DNA from: CAYWGR01 sp964458015
GTDB lineage: Bacteria; Planctomycetota; Planctomycetia; Pirellulales; Thermoguttaceae
Direction: 5' to 3'
NCBI GenBank assembly: GCA_964458015.1
Contig: CAYWGR010000032.1
Coordinates: 1-37,219, forward strand
DNA length: 37,219 nucleotides
The position numbers were made by a program, and so were the translations under genes. The stretch's first letter is position 1. Each line of letters opens with the position of its first letter. Shown one piece after another: positions 31,060 through 37,219 of the stretch. Under the pieces are notes generated by a model that saw only the letters and a program-made list of their open reading frames with translations, did not search any database and had not been told where the DNA came from.

Positions 31060-31169
31060 TTACTAACCCCGAAGATTGTGAAGCTATTACGAAGTTCAGC
31101 GACCAGCGGGAGCAAATCGAAGCCAACTGAGCGGTAGCTCATATTGGTTGGCGGCCCTGCCGCCCGGTG
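31060..31169 (+). repeat. Structured dispersed repeat, copy 3
   Basis: Hairpin A at 31128-31141 is TGAGC-ggta-GCTCA and hairpin B at 31150-31164 is GGCGGC-cct-GCCGCC. The element ends 6 nt from the stop codon of the minus-strand anti-sigma gene (31175), in the same relative place as copy 2 to its neighbour. The rest of 30906-31059 holds no gene. Confidence 0.88.
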
Positions 31170-31174
31170 GAACG

Positions 31175-31837
31175 CTATGCCACGGGGCCGTGCATCAGAT
31201 TGAGATACGCTCGATAAGCAGACGTATCTCCTTGCACAACAAGAACATAAAGCATATGCCCTTCACGCCAAGAGGAAGCGCAACAGCCGGCGGTCGTAAA
31301 AGGTCGCAGGGCAGGTGTTTGCCCCAATTCTTCGGTTCCATCGGATTCCACGACGTAGAGTGAAGCGCTCGTCCCGCCTGGACCGGGCAAATCATAAACG
31401 ACGCCGCGACGCCCCAAAAAATCCTGCAAAGGATGCCACCGGACACCCCGCATTTGCACAACGGCGTTGCTAAAGGGATAGTCGCTCGGATTATTGCTGT
31501 CGGTCAACAAGGAGCTTGATTGTCCATCACCCTGATTGGACAACCGGATCGCCTCGGCAAGAATGAACTGTTCCGTAAGATTTTCTCGCGTCTGGGTGCC
31601 AAGCCAAACCGCAACCAGCAGGCTTGCCGCGATGGCCAAAAAGGCACTGCCCGCCAAAAGCCACCGACGCGACAAGGATGTTGCCAGCAAGGAAGTATGA
31701 GTCGGCAGTATTTCAGGGGAGACCTGGTTCTGTTTGTTGGATTCGCTCAATCGAGCCAATAGCCGATCGCCCAATCCCTCGGGGACTGGCACGTCGTACA
31801 TAGCGGCAGTCAGTTTTTGGTCGATGGCGTCGCGCAT
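31175..31837 (-). CDS. Single-pass membrane protein, probable anti-sigma factor
   Basis: 220 aa. The N-terminal 60 residues (LTAAMYDVPVPEGLGDRLLA) are cytoplasmic and helical. One membrane helix lies at about 58-80 (RRWLLAGSAFLAIAASLLVA). The external part of about 140 residues has no recognised domain but ends with a compact beta-like region (GHMLYVLVVQGDTSAYRAYL). Its place directly downstream of an ECF sigma gene on the same strand (81-nt gap), with one central membrane span, is typical of anti-sigma factors that hold the sigma at the membrane. No zinc-binding ZAS motif (H-x3-C-x2-C) is visible, so it would be of another class. It could alternatively be an unrelated membrane protein. Confidence 0.7.
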   Translation of the reverse strand: MRDAIDQKLTAAMYDVPVPEGLGDRLLARLSESNKQNQVSPEILPTHTSLLATSLSRRWLLAGSAFLAIAASLLVAVWLGTQTRENLTEQFILAEAIRLSNQGDGQSSSLLTDSNNPSDYPFSNAVVQMRGVRWHPLQDFLGRRGVVYDLPGPGGTSASLYVVESDGTEELGQTPALRPFTTAGCCASSWREGHMLYVLVVQGDTSAYRAYLNLMHGPVA

Positions 31838-31918
31838 TTTAAATCAATAATCGTATCGGTCCCTGCGCCATGAAATTGAGCGAATCGTTGTTTGCTTATC
31901 GCGTGTTCTATCTCAAGA

Positions 31919-32455
31919 TCATGCGGTTTCCACACTCTCCGGCCGCTTTCGCTCTCCTGTTTCCAAGCCAAGCAAAATCGACCGTAGATGCCCCTTTGCT
32001 CTGGCCAACCGGCTCATCACCGTGCCAATAGGCATATCGAGCCGTTTGGCGATTTCTCGATACGAACAATCCTCAAAGTAATACATTACTACCACAAGCC
32101 GAAACGCATCGGGAAGCTGATTCAAGGCATCCTGAAGCTGGTCTCGATCGACCCCCTCCTCTGTCGGCTTGGCGGATACCATATCCATATTCACGGATAG
32201 ATCCATCGCCAGAACAGGGCGTCGGCGCTGCCGATCCTTGAGAAAGCAGTTTCTTAGGATGGCAAACAACCATGCCTTTGCGCTTTCCACGCTGCGGAGT
32301 TGCTCAATTTTCTTATGCGTCACCAGAAATACTTGCTGGGTCAGGTCTTCCGCATCCTGAACCGACCCTGTCAAGCGGTAGGCATATTTGTACACCGCTT
32401 GGTGGTATTCGGCGACCAATTGAGCCACATCGGGCCTGGATCGCGCATCGGCCAT
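31919..32455 (-). CDS. ECF-type RNA polymerase sigma factor (RpoE-like)
   Basis: 178 aa from ATG 32455, chosen for AGAGG upstream with about 7-nt spacing; an in-frame start 24 nt upstream lacks support. Region 2: YKYAYRLTGSVQDAEDLTQQ and VFLVTHKKIEQL with the DAED core motif. Region 4: LPDAFRLVVVMYYFEDCSYR then EIAKRLDMPIGTVMSRLARA, a standard helix-turn-helix. It is a classical ECF sigma, different from the two Rhodopirellula-group sigmas in the window. The next gene is its probable membrane anti-sigma. It is divergent from the Lys/Glu/Ala-rich lipoprotein gene at 32661 across about 205 bp, so that intergenic region may contain an autoregulated promoter; none was identified with certainty. 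Confidence 0.9.
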   Translation of the reverse strand: MADARSRPDVAQLVAEYHQAVYKYAYRLTGSVQDAEDLTQQVFLVTHKKIEQLRSVESAKAWLFAILRNCFLKDRQRRRPVLAMDLSVNMDMVSAKPTEEGVDRDQLQDALNQLPDAFRLVVVMYYFEDCSYREIAKRLDMPIGTVMSRLARAKGHLRSILLGLETGERKRPESVETA

Positions 32456-32660
32456 ATTCGATCCTCTAGTAAGAGGCAACGACTAGTGGACTTATTCCCC
32501 CGTTGGGAAGGAAAAAAATCGCCGGGGAACACGATTTTCTGGCCTCATTGTACTTTATGTGGAATAATTGCCCAGTGGTCGGTATCTAAATTCACAGCAG
32601 GCAGGAGGGTTTCCTGCTGCGTGTACCCGATCACCCAGTTGTTTTGAAAAAGGTGTATCC

Positions 32661-32966
32661 ATGAAGAAGTTTGTTGCGTTTGTAATGATTTTGAGCTTGG
32701 GTCTGTTCTGCGCGGTCGGCTGCCAGGCCAAGAAGGTTGAGAAGAAGGACACGAAGGCTCCGGTTGAGAAGAAGGACGTCAAGCCTGACGCCTCCAAGGC
32801 CGCCGCCCCCGAAGCCGGCAAGGCTGTTGAAGCCCCGAAGGCCGAAGAGAAGGCCCCCGAAGCCGGCAAGGCTGCTGAAGCCGCCCCGAAGGCCGAAGAG
32901 AAGGCCCCCGAAGCTGGCAAGGAAGCAGAAGCCGCGAAACCTGCTGAAGAAAAGAAAGATAAGTAA
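32661..32966 (+). CDS. Small lipoprotein with tandem PEAGKA repeats
   Basis: 101 aa from ATG 32661 (AAGG upstream as SD); a longer frame from 32568 has no signal peptide. The N-terminus FVAFVMILSLGLFCAVGC is a lipoprotein signal with lipobox AVGC. The mature part is almost wholly Lys, Ala, Glu and Pro, with three copies of a unit of about 16 residues, PEAGKAxEAxPKAEEKA, encoded by near-identical DNA (from about 32807, 32855 and 32906). It is expected to be a highly charged, disordered or helical anchor in the envelope. Function is unknown. It is divergent from the ECF sigma gene and closed by a good terminator. Repeat number may vary between strains because the unit length is a multiple of three. 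Confidence 0.85.
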   Translation: MKKFVAFVMILSLGLFCAVGCQAKKVEKKDTKAPVEKKDVKPDASKAAAPEAGKAVEAPKAEEKAPEAGKAAEAAPKAEEKAPEAGKEAEAAKPAEEKKDK

Positions 32967-33015
32967 GACCCCTTGTGCGATTAGCGGTTTTTGGACCGCT
33001 ATCACCTTGTGAAAT

Positions 33016-33065
33016 ACGCAGGGGAAGGGTTACCTGAAAAAGGCCCCTTCCCTTTTGCGTTTCTT
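33016..33065 (+). terminator. Terminator of the Lys-Ala-Glu lipoprotein gene
   Basis: GGGAAGGG (33022-33029) pairs with CCCTTCCC (33045-33052), extended by ACGCA with TGCGT across a small internal loop, and followed by ttcttgg. A smaller hairpin, agcggt...accgct, precedes it near 32982-32999. Confidence 0.75.
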
Positions 33066-33324
33066 GGCCTAAATAGGTTGGCAGCCTCCACATCCAGGAA
33101 CGCATTTTTCAATCCAAAGCGGTATCCCACTCTTTTGGAGAATGGGCCCTTTCAAAAATCCCAGAGGGACTTGACTGTCACGTTCGAGCGTGATACCTTT
33201 TGTTGTTCTGATATTTATGGTTGACATCTGCCTGACGGTGGACCAAATCGTTTCGCGATGAGGTTTCCTGTCCAATAATGCAGAAGCATTCATAAGTTCG
33301 GAAAACGACAAGGTTTAGAGTTAC

Positions 33325-33398
<74 letters not shown>

Positions 33399-33410
33399 CT
33401 TATGAAAGAC

Positions 33411-33452
33411 AAAGCCCGGCAGTCGTTACGACTGACGGGCTTTGTTTGTTTC
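33411..33452 (+). terminator. Terminator of tRNA-Asp
   Basis: AAAGCCCG (33411-33418) pairs with CGGGCTTT (33436-33443), extended inside by CAGTCG/CGACTG after a G-A mismatch, with a 3-nt loop and the T-rich gtttgtttctt after it. Confidence 0.9.
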
Positions 33453-33571
33453 TTGCCTCTTGGTGGGGAGTATGACCAGAAGTCCGCCAACATTTTGGAG
33501 CTTCTATGTCTCTCCTCTCCCGTTGGTGGAAAAGGGGCGTTAAGTCTGCCCTAGATGACCAATAATCAAAG

Positions 33572-33605
33572 CCCCTTGGCCAGTCCCGAAGGGCTGGCCA
33601 AGGGG
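33572..33605 (-). terminator. Terminator of the Tat-exported Gfo/Idh/MocA gene
   Basis: CCCCTTGGCCAG (33572-33583) and CTGGCCAAGGGG (33594-33605) form a 12-bp perfect stem with a 10-nt loop. On the minus strand it is followed by ctttgattatt and lies 66 nt after the stop at 33672. Confidence 0.75.
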
Positions 33606-33671
33606 AAGCTCGGAATCAGGCAGAAAAGACCGGATAACCGATCCTTACGGCATAGCGATCAATAGTTGCTC

Positions 33672-35099
33672 TTATACTTGTTCCGGCACCACGTAGGGGG
33701 CGCGGTAGAGCCGGGTAAGCAACTTGTTGGCTTCGTCATCGCCGACAAATTTTTCCTCGTGGGCATCAAAGTTGAGCGTGCGTCCGAGGTGATAGGTTGC
33801 ATCCTCCAATTTCAACTTCGCCGCATCGACCAAGTGCCGCTTCATGCTTTCGTAAGCTTCGGCCGCCTTGTCATCGCCCAAAGGCTTTGTATCTTGGGAA
33901 AACGATGCTTCTTTACCCAATCGGTAAGAGATATTGCCCAGGTGGCAGAGCAAGGAAGAACGATGTCCTTCAAGAATCGGGGCGTTTTGCTTATCTGATT
34001 TTCGACTGCGAACACAGTCGATGAAGTTGCCAAACGGTCCGCCTGGCTGGATGTTAATCTCGATGTCCTTGAGCGGTTCGCCTTCTTTTTTCCCATTAGC
34101 GAAGAATTTGCCATCCTTGATAACGCCATTTTCCATGAGGAACTCATTGGTCACTTTCATGGAGAGCGCATCGACCAAGCCGCGATCCTCGAAAATCAGT
34201 TTTGGTCCGCCAAAGTCGAAGATCGTCAACTGAGTATTGGGAGTTTGTCCCTGATCTTTGTAGCCGAAGCGGCCGCCGAGACTGGTCACGCTTTTCGGCA
34301 TAGCTCCATCGGGCATGGCCCAGCGGGCCACGTCCATTTGATGCACGCCCTGGTTGCCGATCTCGCCATTGCCGAAATCCCAGAACCAGTGCCAATTGTA
34401 ATGAACGATATTTTCATGATAAGGCTGTTGAGGAGCCGGCCCGAGCCAAATATCGTAGTCTAGTTCCTTGGGCGGCTGTTTGGGTTGTTTGAAGCCGATG
34501 CTAGGACGAGGTTTGCTGGCATACCCATAGGCGATCAGCAATTTTCCAAAACGCCCACTGCGGACGGCGGCCACTTGTCGTGCCCAGTTAGGATCGGAGC
34601 GGTTCTGAGTGCCGTGTTGCACAATGCGGTCGTATTTTTTGGCGGCTTCGACGAGCTTGCGGCCCTCGAAGACGTTGTGGCTGCACGGTTTTTCCACATA
34701 GACATCCTTGCCGGCTTGGCACGACCAGATGCCGAGCAAGGAGTGCCAGTAGTTCGGCGTGGCGATGGAAACGGCATCAAGGTCTTTGTCGTCGAGTATC
34801 TTTCGCAGATCCTGAACGCATTTCGGCGTATTGCCCGAATGCTCTTTGATCCATCGGCTTCTGGATGTAAAGAGCCTACTATCGGGATCAACTAGGTAGG
34901 CGATTTCCACGTTCTTTATGTCGCCATAGCTGCGAATGTGTTCTTGCCCGCGGCCATTGATGCCTGCAACTGCAACGCGAACGCGGTCGTTGGCGCCCAA
35001 TATGCGGCCTGAAGCCTTGGTGCCCGAGATGGCAATCGTGGCAAAACTGCCTGCGGCAGCCGCATATTTCAAAAATTGGCGACGATTCGTGCGAGCCAT
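33672..35099 (-). CDS. Tat-exported Gfo/Idh/MocA family oxidoreductase
   Basis: 475 aa from ATG 35099 with AAGGAGAG as SD. The N-terminus TNRRQFLKYAAAAGSFATIA is a twin-arginine signal, so the enzyme is exported folded with its cofactor, as is common for this family in planctomycetes. The Rossmann half begins VRVAVAGINGRGQEHIRSYG. The nicotinamide-site motif YVEKPCSHN contains the conserved EKP lysine. The substrate half has NWHWFWDFGNGEIGNQGVHQ with the H-Q-M-D motif. Such enzymes oxidise or reduce sugars, inositols or sugar nucleotides with NAD(P); the specific substrate is unknown. A second, cytoplasmic family member lies upstream on the same strand, 176 nt away, and an MFS transporter after that, suggesting a sugar-derivative catabolic set. 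Confidence 0.92.
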   Translation of the reverse strand: MARTNRRQFLKYAAAAGSFATIAISGTKASGRILGANDRVRVAVAGINGRGQEHIRSYGDIKNVEIAYLVDPDSRLFTSRSRWIKEHSGNTPKCVQDLRKILDDKDLDAVSIATPNYWHSLLGIWSCQAGKDVYVEKPCSHNVFEGRKLVEAAKKYDRIVQHGTQNRSDPNWARQVAAVRSGRFGKLLIAYGYASKPRPSIGFKQPKQPPKELDYDIWLGPAPQQPYHENIVHYNWHWFWDFGNGEIGNQGVHQMDVARWAMPDGAMPKSVTSLGGRFGYKDQGQTPNTQLTIFDFGGPKLIFEDRGLVDALSMKVTNEFLMENGVIKDGKFFANGKKEGEPLKDIEINIQPGGPFGNFIDCVRSRKSDKQNAPILEGHRSSLLCHLGNISYRLGKEASFSQDTKPLGDDKAAEAYESMKRHLVDAAKLKLEDATYHLGRTLNFDAHEEKFVGDDEANKLLTRLYRAPYVVPEQV

Positions 35100-35220
35100 G
35101 TTCTTCTCTCCTTTTTTAGGCAGGTTAGTTTGGCAGGTCAAACTGAATGATATGCAAATTTTATTAATGTTCAGGTAAATAATGTCGGGTAGTACTAGGC
35201 CGAAAACTCTTGTTTATCGG

Positions 35221-35235
35221 GCTCCCGTTGGTCGC
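35221..35235 (-). repeat. Remnant of the structured dispersed repeat
   Basis: Fifteen consecutive bases identical to the most conserved part of the element (gcgaccaacgggagc, minus strand) with no similarity on either side and no hairpins. It lies between the two Gfo/Idh/MocA genes. It is probably a decayed fragment, though a chance match cannot be excluded. Confidence 0.4.
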
Positions 35236-35275
35236 CCTCCCCACATTGCTTATCTGAGACCCAATAGATACGCCA

Positions 35276-36364
35276 TTATGTCCGTGGATTCTTACGGGCT
35301 TTAAGCCGGGGATCGGCGGCAAGCGGCAGTTTAACGGCTCGCCCTGTTTCCGCGGCTTTGTAGATTGCGAGAATAATTTCAACGGATCGGCGTCCTTCAC
35401 GGCCGTCGATCGCCGGTTTCGTGTTTGTTTTGATGGCATGAAGCACGTCTTGAAAGAGACGCGCATGACCGTGGTGGCCAATGGCCTTGGGATCAGCCGC
35501 TCCGCCGCCGGTGCTTTTACGACTGGCCATTTTGTTCTGAATTTCCTTATCGCGTTTTGACAACTTCGCGAAGTCCCACTTGACGATGTCTTCCTCTTCC
35601 ATCACCGCCGTGCCGTTCATGCCATGAAGTTCGATGCGTTTGAGATAGCCGGGATAGGCGGCCGTGGTCGCTTCGATGACGCCCATGGCCCCGTTGGCGA
35701 ATTGCACTGTGGCCAAAGCAACGTCTTCCACGGCAATCCGATCGTGCGCCAGCAAGCCGGTTTGCGCACGAACCTCGACGACAGGGCCCATCAACCAAGT
35801 GAGCAGATCGACGCTGTGAATGGCTTGATTCATCAGTGCGCCTCCGCCGTCCAACGCCCACGTGCCGCGCCACGCGCCGCTATCGTAGTAGGCTTGGCTC
35901 CGATACCACTTGACGACAGCATCGCCGAGCGTCAGCCGACCGAAGCGTCCTTCGGCGACCGCTCGTTTCAGCTCTTTGGAGGAATCGTGGAATCGCGAAG
36001 GGAAGATCGTTGCAAGCACAACGCCGGCTTTCTCACAGGCTTTAATAATTTGGTCACATCGGCCAAGCGTGATTTCCAGCGGCTTTTCAACAATGACGTG
36101 CTTGCCCGCGCGTGCGGCGGCCAAGGCCGGCTCCAAATGTGCGCCGCTTGGCGTGCAGATCGTGACAATTTGCACTGCCGGATCGGCCAGCATCGCATCA
36201 AGGCTGTGATAGGGTTTGCAGCCTGTGGATTCGGCCAGCTTAGCAGCGGCATCGGCATTGTTATCGAAACATGCAACGAGCTTCGCCCCTCGAATATCGG
36301 CAATTGCCCTTGCATGGAATGTCGCGATCATTCCGCAACCAATGATGCCAAATCCGGTTGACAT
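35276..36364 (-). CDS. Cytoplasmic Gfo/Idh/MocA family oxidoreductase
   Basis: 362 aa from ATG 36364, with AGAGGAA upstream. No signal peptide. The Rossmann loop is FGIIGCGMIATFHARAIADI, followed by ACFDNN. The catalytic-site motif is VIVEKPLEIT with EKP Lys. The C-terminal alpha/beta domain has GALMNQAIHSVDLLTWLMG, where His and Asp are the usual active-site pair. It resembles inositol 2-dehydrogenase and UDP-N-acetylglucosamine 3-dehydrogenase type enzymes. It should act in the cytoplasm on a sugar derivative, perhaps one imported by the MFS protein encoded next to it. Order on the minus strand is MFS, this gene, then the Tat-exported paralogue. Confidence 0.92.
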   Translation of the reverse strand: MSTGFGIIGCGMIATFHARAIADIRGAKLVACFDNNADAAAKLAESTGCKPYHSLDAMLADPAVQIVTICTPSGAHLEPALAAARAGKHVIVEKPLEITLGRCDQIIKACEKAGVVLATIFPSRFHDSSKELKRAVAEGRFGRLTLGDAVVKWYRSQAYYDSGAWRGTWALDGGGALMNQAIHSVDLLTWLMGPVVEVRAQTGLLAHDRIAVEDVALATVQFANGAMGVIEATTAAYPGYLKRIELHGMNGTAVMEEEDIVKWDFAKLSKRDKEIQNKMASRKSTGGGAADPKAIGHHGHARLFQDVLHAIKTNTKPAIDGREGRRSVEIILAIYKAAETGRAVKLPLAADPRLKARKNPRT

Positions 36365-36462
36365 GAAGGTGTTCCTCTGAGGTCAGTGATGTGCCGTATT
36401 TGCAAAGTTATTAAATAAAACCGCGGATAATCGAAAATGCTGCAAACCCGCAATCACGCAAT

Positions 36463-36488
36463 TGCCGGCGGTCGTTGCCTCGCCGGCA
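36463..36488 (-). terminator. Hairpin between MFS transporter and Gfo/Idh/MocA genes
   Basis: TGCCGGCG and CGCCGGCA form an 8-bp perfect stem with a 10-nt loop, 24 nt after the transporter stop on the minus strand. The T-rich sequence after it is better on the plus strand (cttttgct) than on the minus, so function is uncertain. Confidence 0.4.
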
Positions 36489-36511
36489 CTTTTGCTATTC
36501 TGCGGACCTAT

Positions 36512-37219
36512 TTAATCGGGCAACGGTTTGCCCTTGGTTTCCGGTGCAAACCAAATCAGAACGAGTCCCAGGGAGTAAATCAAGGTGATTGTCGCGCCCG
36601 CGCGGCCATAATCGCCTTCAAACACTTGCATCAAGTTGGCCATATACAGAGCCCCGCAGGAAGCCAATATGCGGCCGAAATTAAAACTTAAGCCCTGCCC
36701 CGTGGCACGGACCCGTGTTGGAAACAGTTCGGAAAGATATAAGGGCATCCAACCGTAAAAGGCGGCCGTCACGCAGCCGACCACTCCGACGCCAAGCACA
36801 AATTGAACATCAAACGCCGTCGTCGTGCGGAACAAGTATTGGCACGAGATCAACGAGAGCAGGCAAAGGCCGAAGTATACCGGCCGACGTCCGACCATAG
36901 CGCCGATGATCGGTGCAAGGATGCAGCCGATGATCGCTCCAATCGAAATGGCGATCTGAGCAATGCCCTTGGCACGAGGCATGTCTGCACCGCCCAACTT
37001 GTCGGCCCAGGGCGGAATCCACCCCGAAATGGCGGCCCATGTGCCGATCAGCGGAATGCTTGCAAAGGCGATTGCCAGCAATGTCTTCTTCAAAAGCGGC
37101 GGTGTGAATATCTCTTTAAGCGGGTTGCCCTTCTTGCCCTGCACGGCGGCTTTCCATCGCTCCGACTCGGGCACTTTCGATACGACAAAAAGGGCTAGAA
37201 CCGCCGGACTGGCTCCGAC
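36512..37219 (-). CDS. MFS transporter, sugar-porter-like (5' end cut off by the window)
   Basis: About 235 C-terminal residues are visible; the frame stays open to the window edge, so the N-terminal half with the first six helices lies outside. The sequence PESERW near the edge, after a hydrophobic span, matches the central loop of MFS sugar or metabolite porters. Five or six membrane helices follow (TLLAIAFASIPLIGTWAAIS; IAQIAISIGAIIGCILAPII; FVLGVGVVGCVTAAFYGW). The motif YLSELFPTRVRATGQGLSFN is typical of sugar/proton symporters, and the C-terminus ends PETKGKPLPD, the PETKG motif of that group. It is predicted to be in the cytoplasmic membrane, moving a sugar or organic acid. It likely works with the two downstream Gfo/Idh/MocA enzymes. 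Confidence 0.9.
   Translation of the reverse strand, partial: VGASPAVLALFVVSKVPESERWKAAVQGKKGNPLKEIFTPPLLKKTLLAIAFASIPLIGTWAAISGWIPPWADKLGGADMPRAKGIAQIAISIGAIIGCILAPIIGAMVGRRPVYFGLCLLSLISCQYLFRTTTAFDVQFVLGVGVVGCVTAAFYGWMPLYLSELFPTRVRATGQGLSFNFGRILASCGALYMANLMQVFEGDYGRAGATITLIYSLGLVLIWFAPETKGKPLPD

Noticed and set aside
33521..33532. Possible fifth fragment of the structured repeat (ctcccgttggt)
   Set aside because: Only 11 bases match and flanks do not align; consistent with chance.

Overview
The window looks like a chromosomal segment of a planctomycete, most likely of the Pirellulales/Pirellulaceae type. Three genes encode pseudopilin-like DUF1559 proteins with the H-X9-DG motif, and three encode PEP-CTERM surface proteins. 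There are two ECF sigma genes of the Rhodopirellula/Verrucomicrobium kind, each translationally coupled to a membrane FecR-like protein. There are also Tat-exported and cytoplasmic Gfo/Idh/MocA oxidoreductases and a CX4CH 'planctomycete cytochrome' type protein. The assignment rests on gene content only.

Layout. Positions 1-5750 hold a truncated cysteine-rich secreted protein, a run of a divergent AroE-like protein, a transglutaminase-fold protein and BioD, then a solitary nuoB and a SufR-like Fe-S regulator on the minus strand, a small coiled-coil ORF and rpsU. Positions 5756-6510 hold a decayed transposase and the first copy of a dispersed structured repeat. Positions 6568-14760 form surface module 1: ECF sigma, FecR/NPCBM protein, two tandem PEP-CTERM paralogues, DUF1559, a small lipoprotein and a secreted glycosidase-like protein, closed by a strong terminator. 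A malic enzyme follows on the minus strand. Positions 16746-21403 form surface module 2: ECF sigma, FecR protein, discoidin-like PEP-CTERM protein and DUF1559. Positions 21400-27268 hold a D-2-hydroxyacid dehydrogenase, a KDG-type sugar kinase convergent with KDPG aldolase, and a RecQ helicase split in two by an in-frame stop. The rest holds a NUDIX hydrolase, a cytochrome-like exported protein, a third DUF1559 gene, a small exported protein, an ECF sigma with a probable anti-sigma, a repeat-rich lipoprotein, tRNA-Asp, two Gfo/Idh/MocA enzymes and a truncated MFS transporter.

Themes. (1) The two sigma-FecR-PEP-CTERM-DUF1559 modules have parallel architecture and probably make regulated, carbohydrate-binding cell-surface structures. 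(2) Degenerate 7-bp repeats and REP-like palindromes sit inside genes exactly where proteins tolerate extra sequence: the middle of the FecR fold (both modules), the leader in front of the prepilin cleavage site (two DUF1559 genes) and the linker between the RecQ zinc and RQC regions. Because 7 is not a multiple of 3, gain or loss of a unit would shift frame, so these could be phase-variable loci. (3) A gapless repeat of about 110 bp occurs three times, plus a remnant. It has two conserved hairpins, one with compensatory base changes in two of its five pairs, and so looks like an undescribed structured RNA or REP-like element.

Limits: no database search or folding program was run. Families were recognised from motifs, and start sites were chosen by Shine-Dalgarno (SD) sequences and family lengths.
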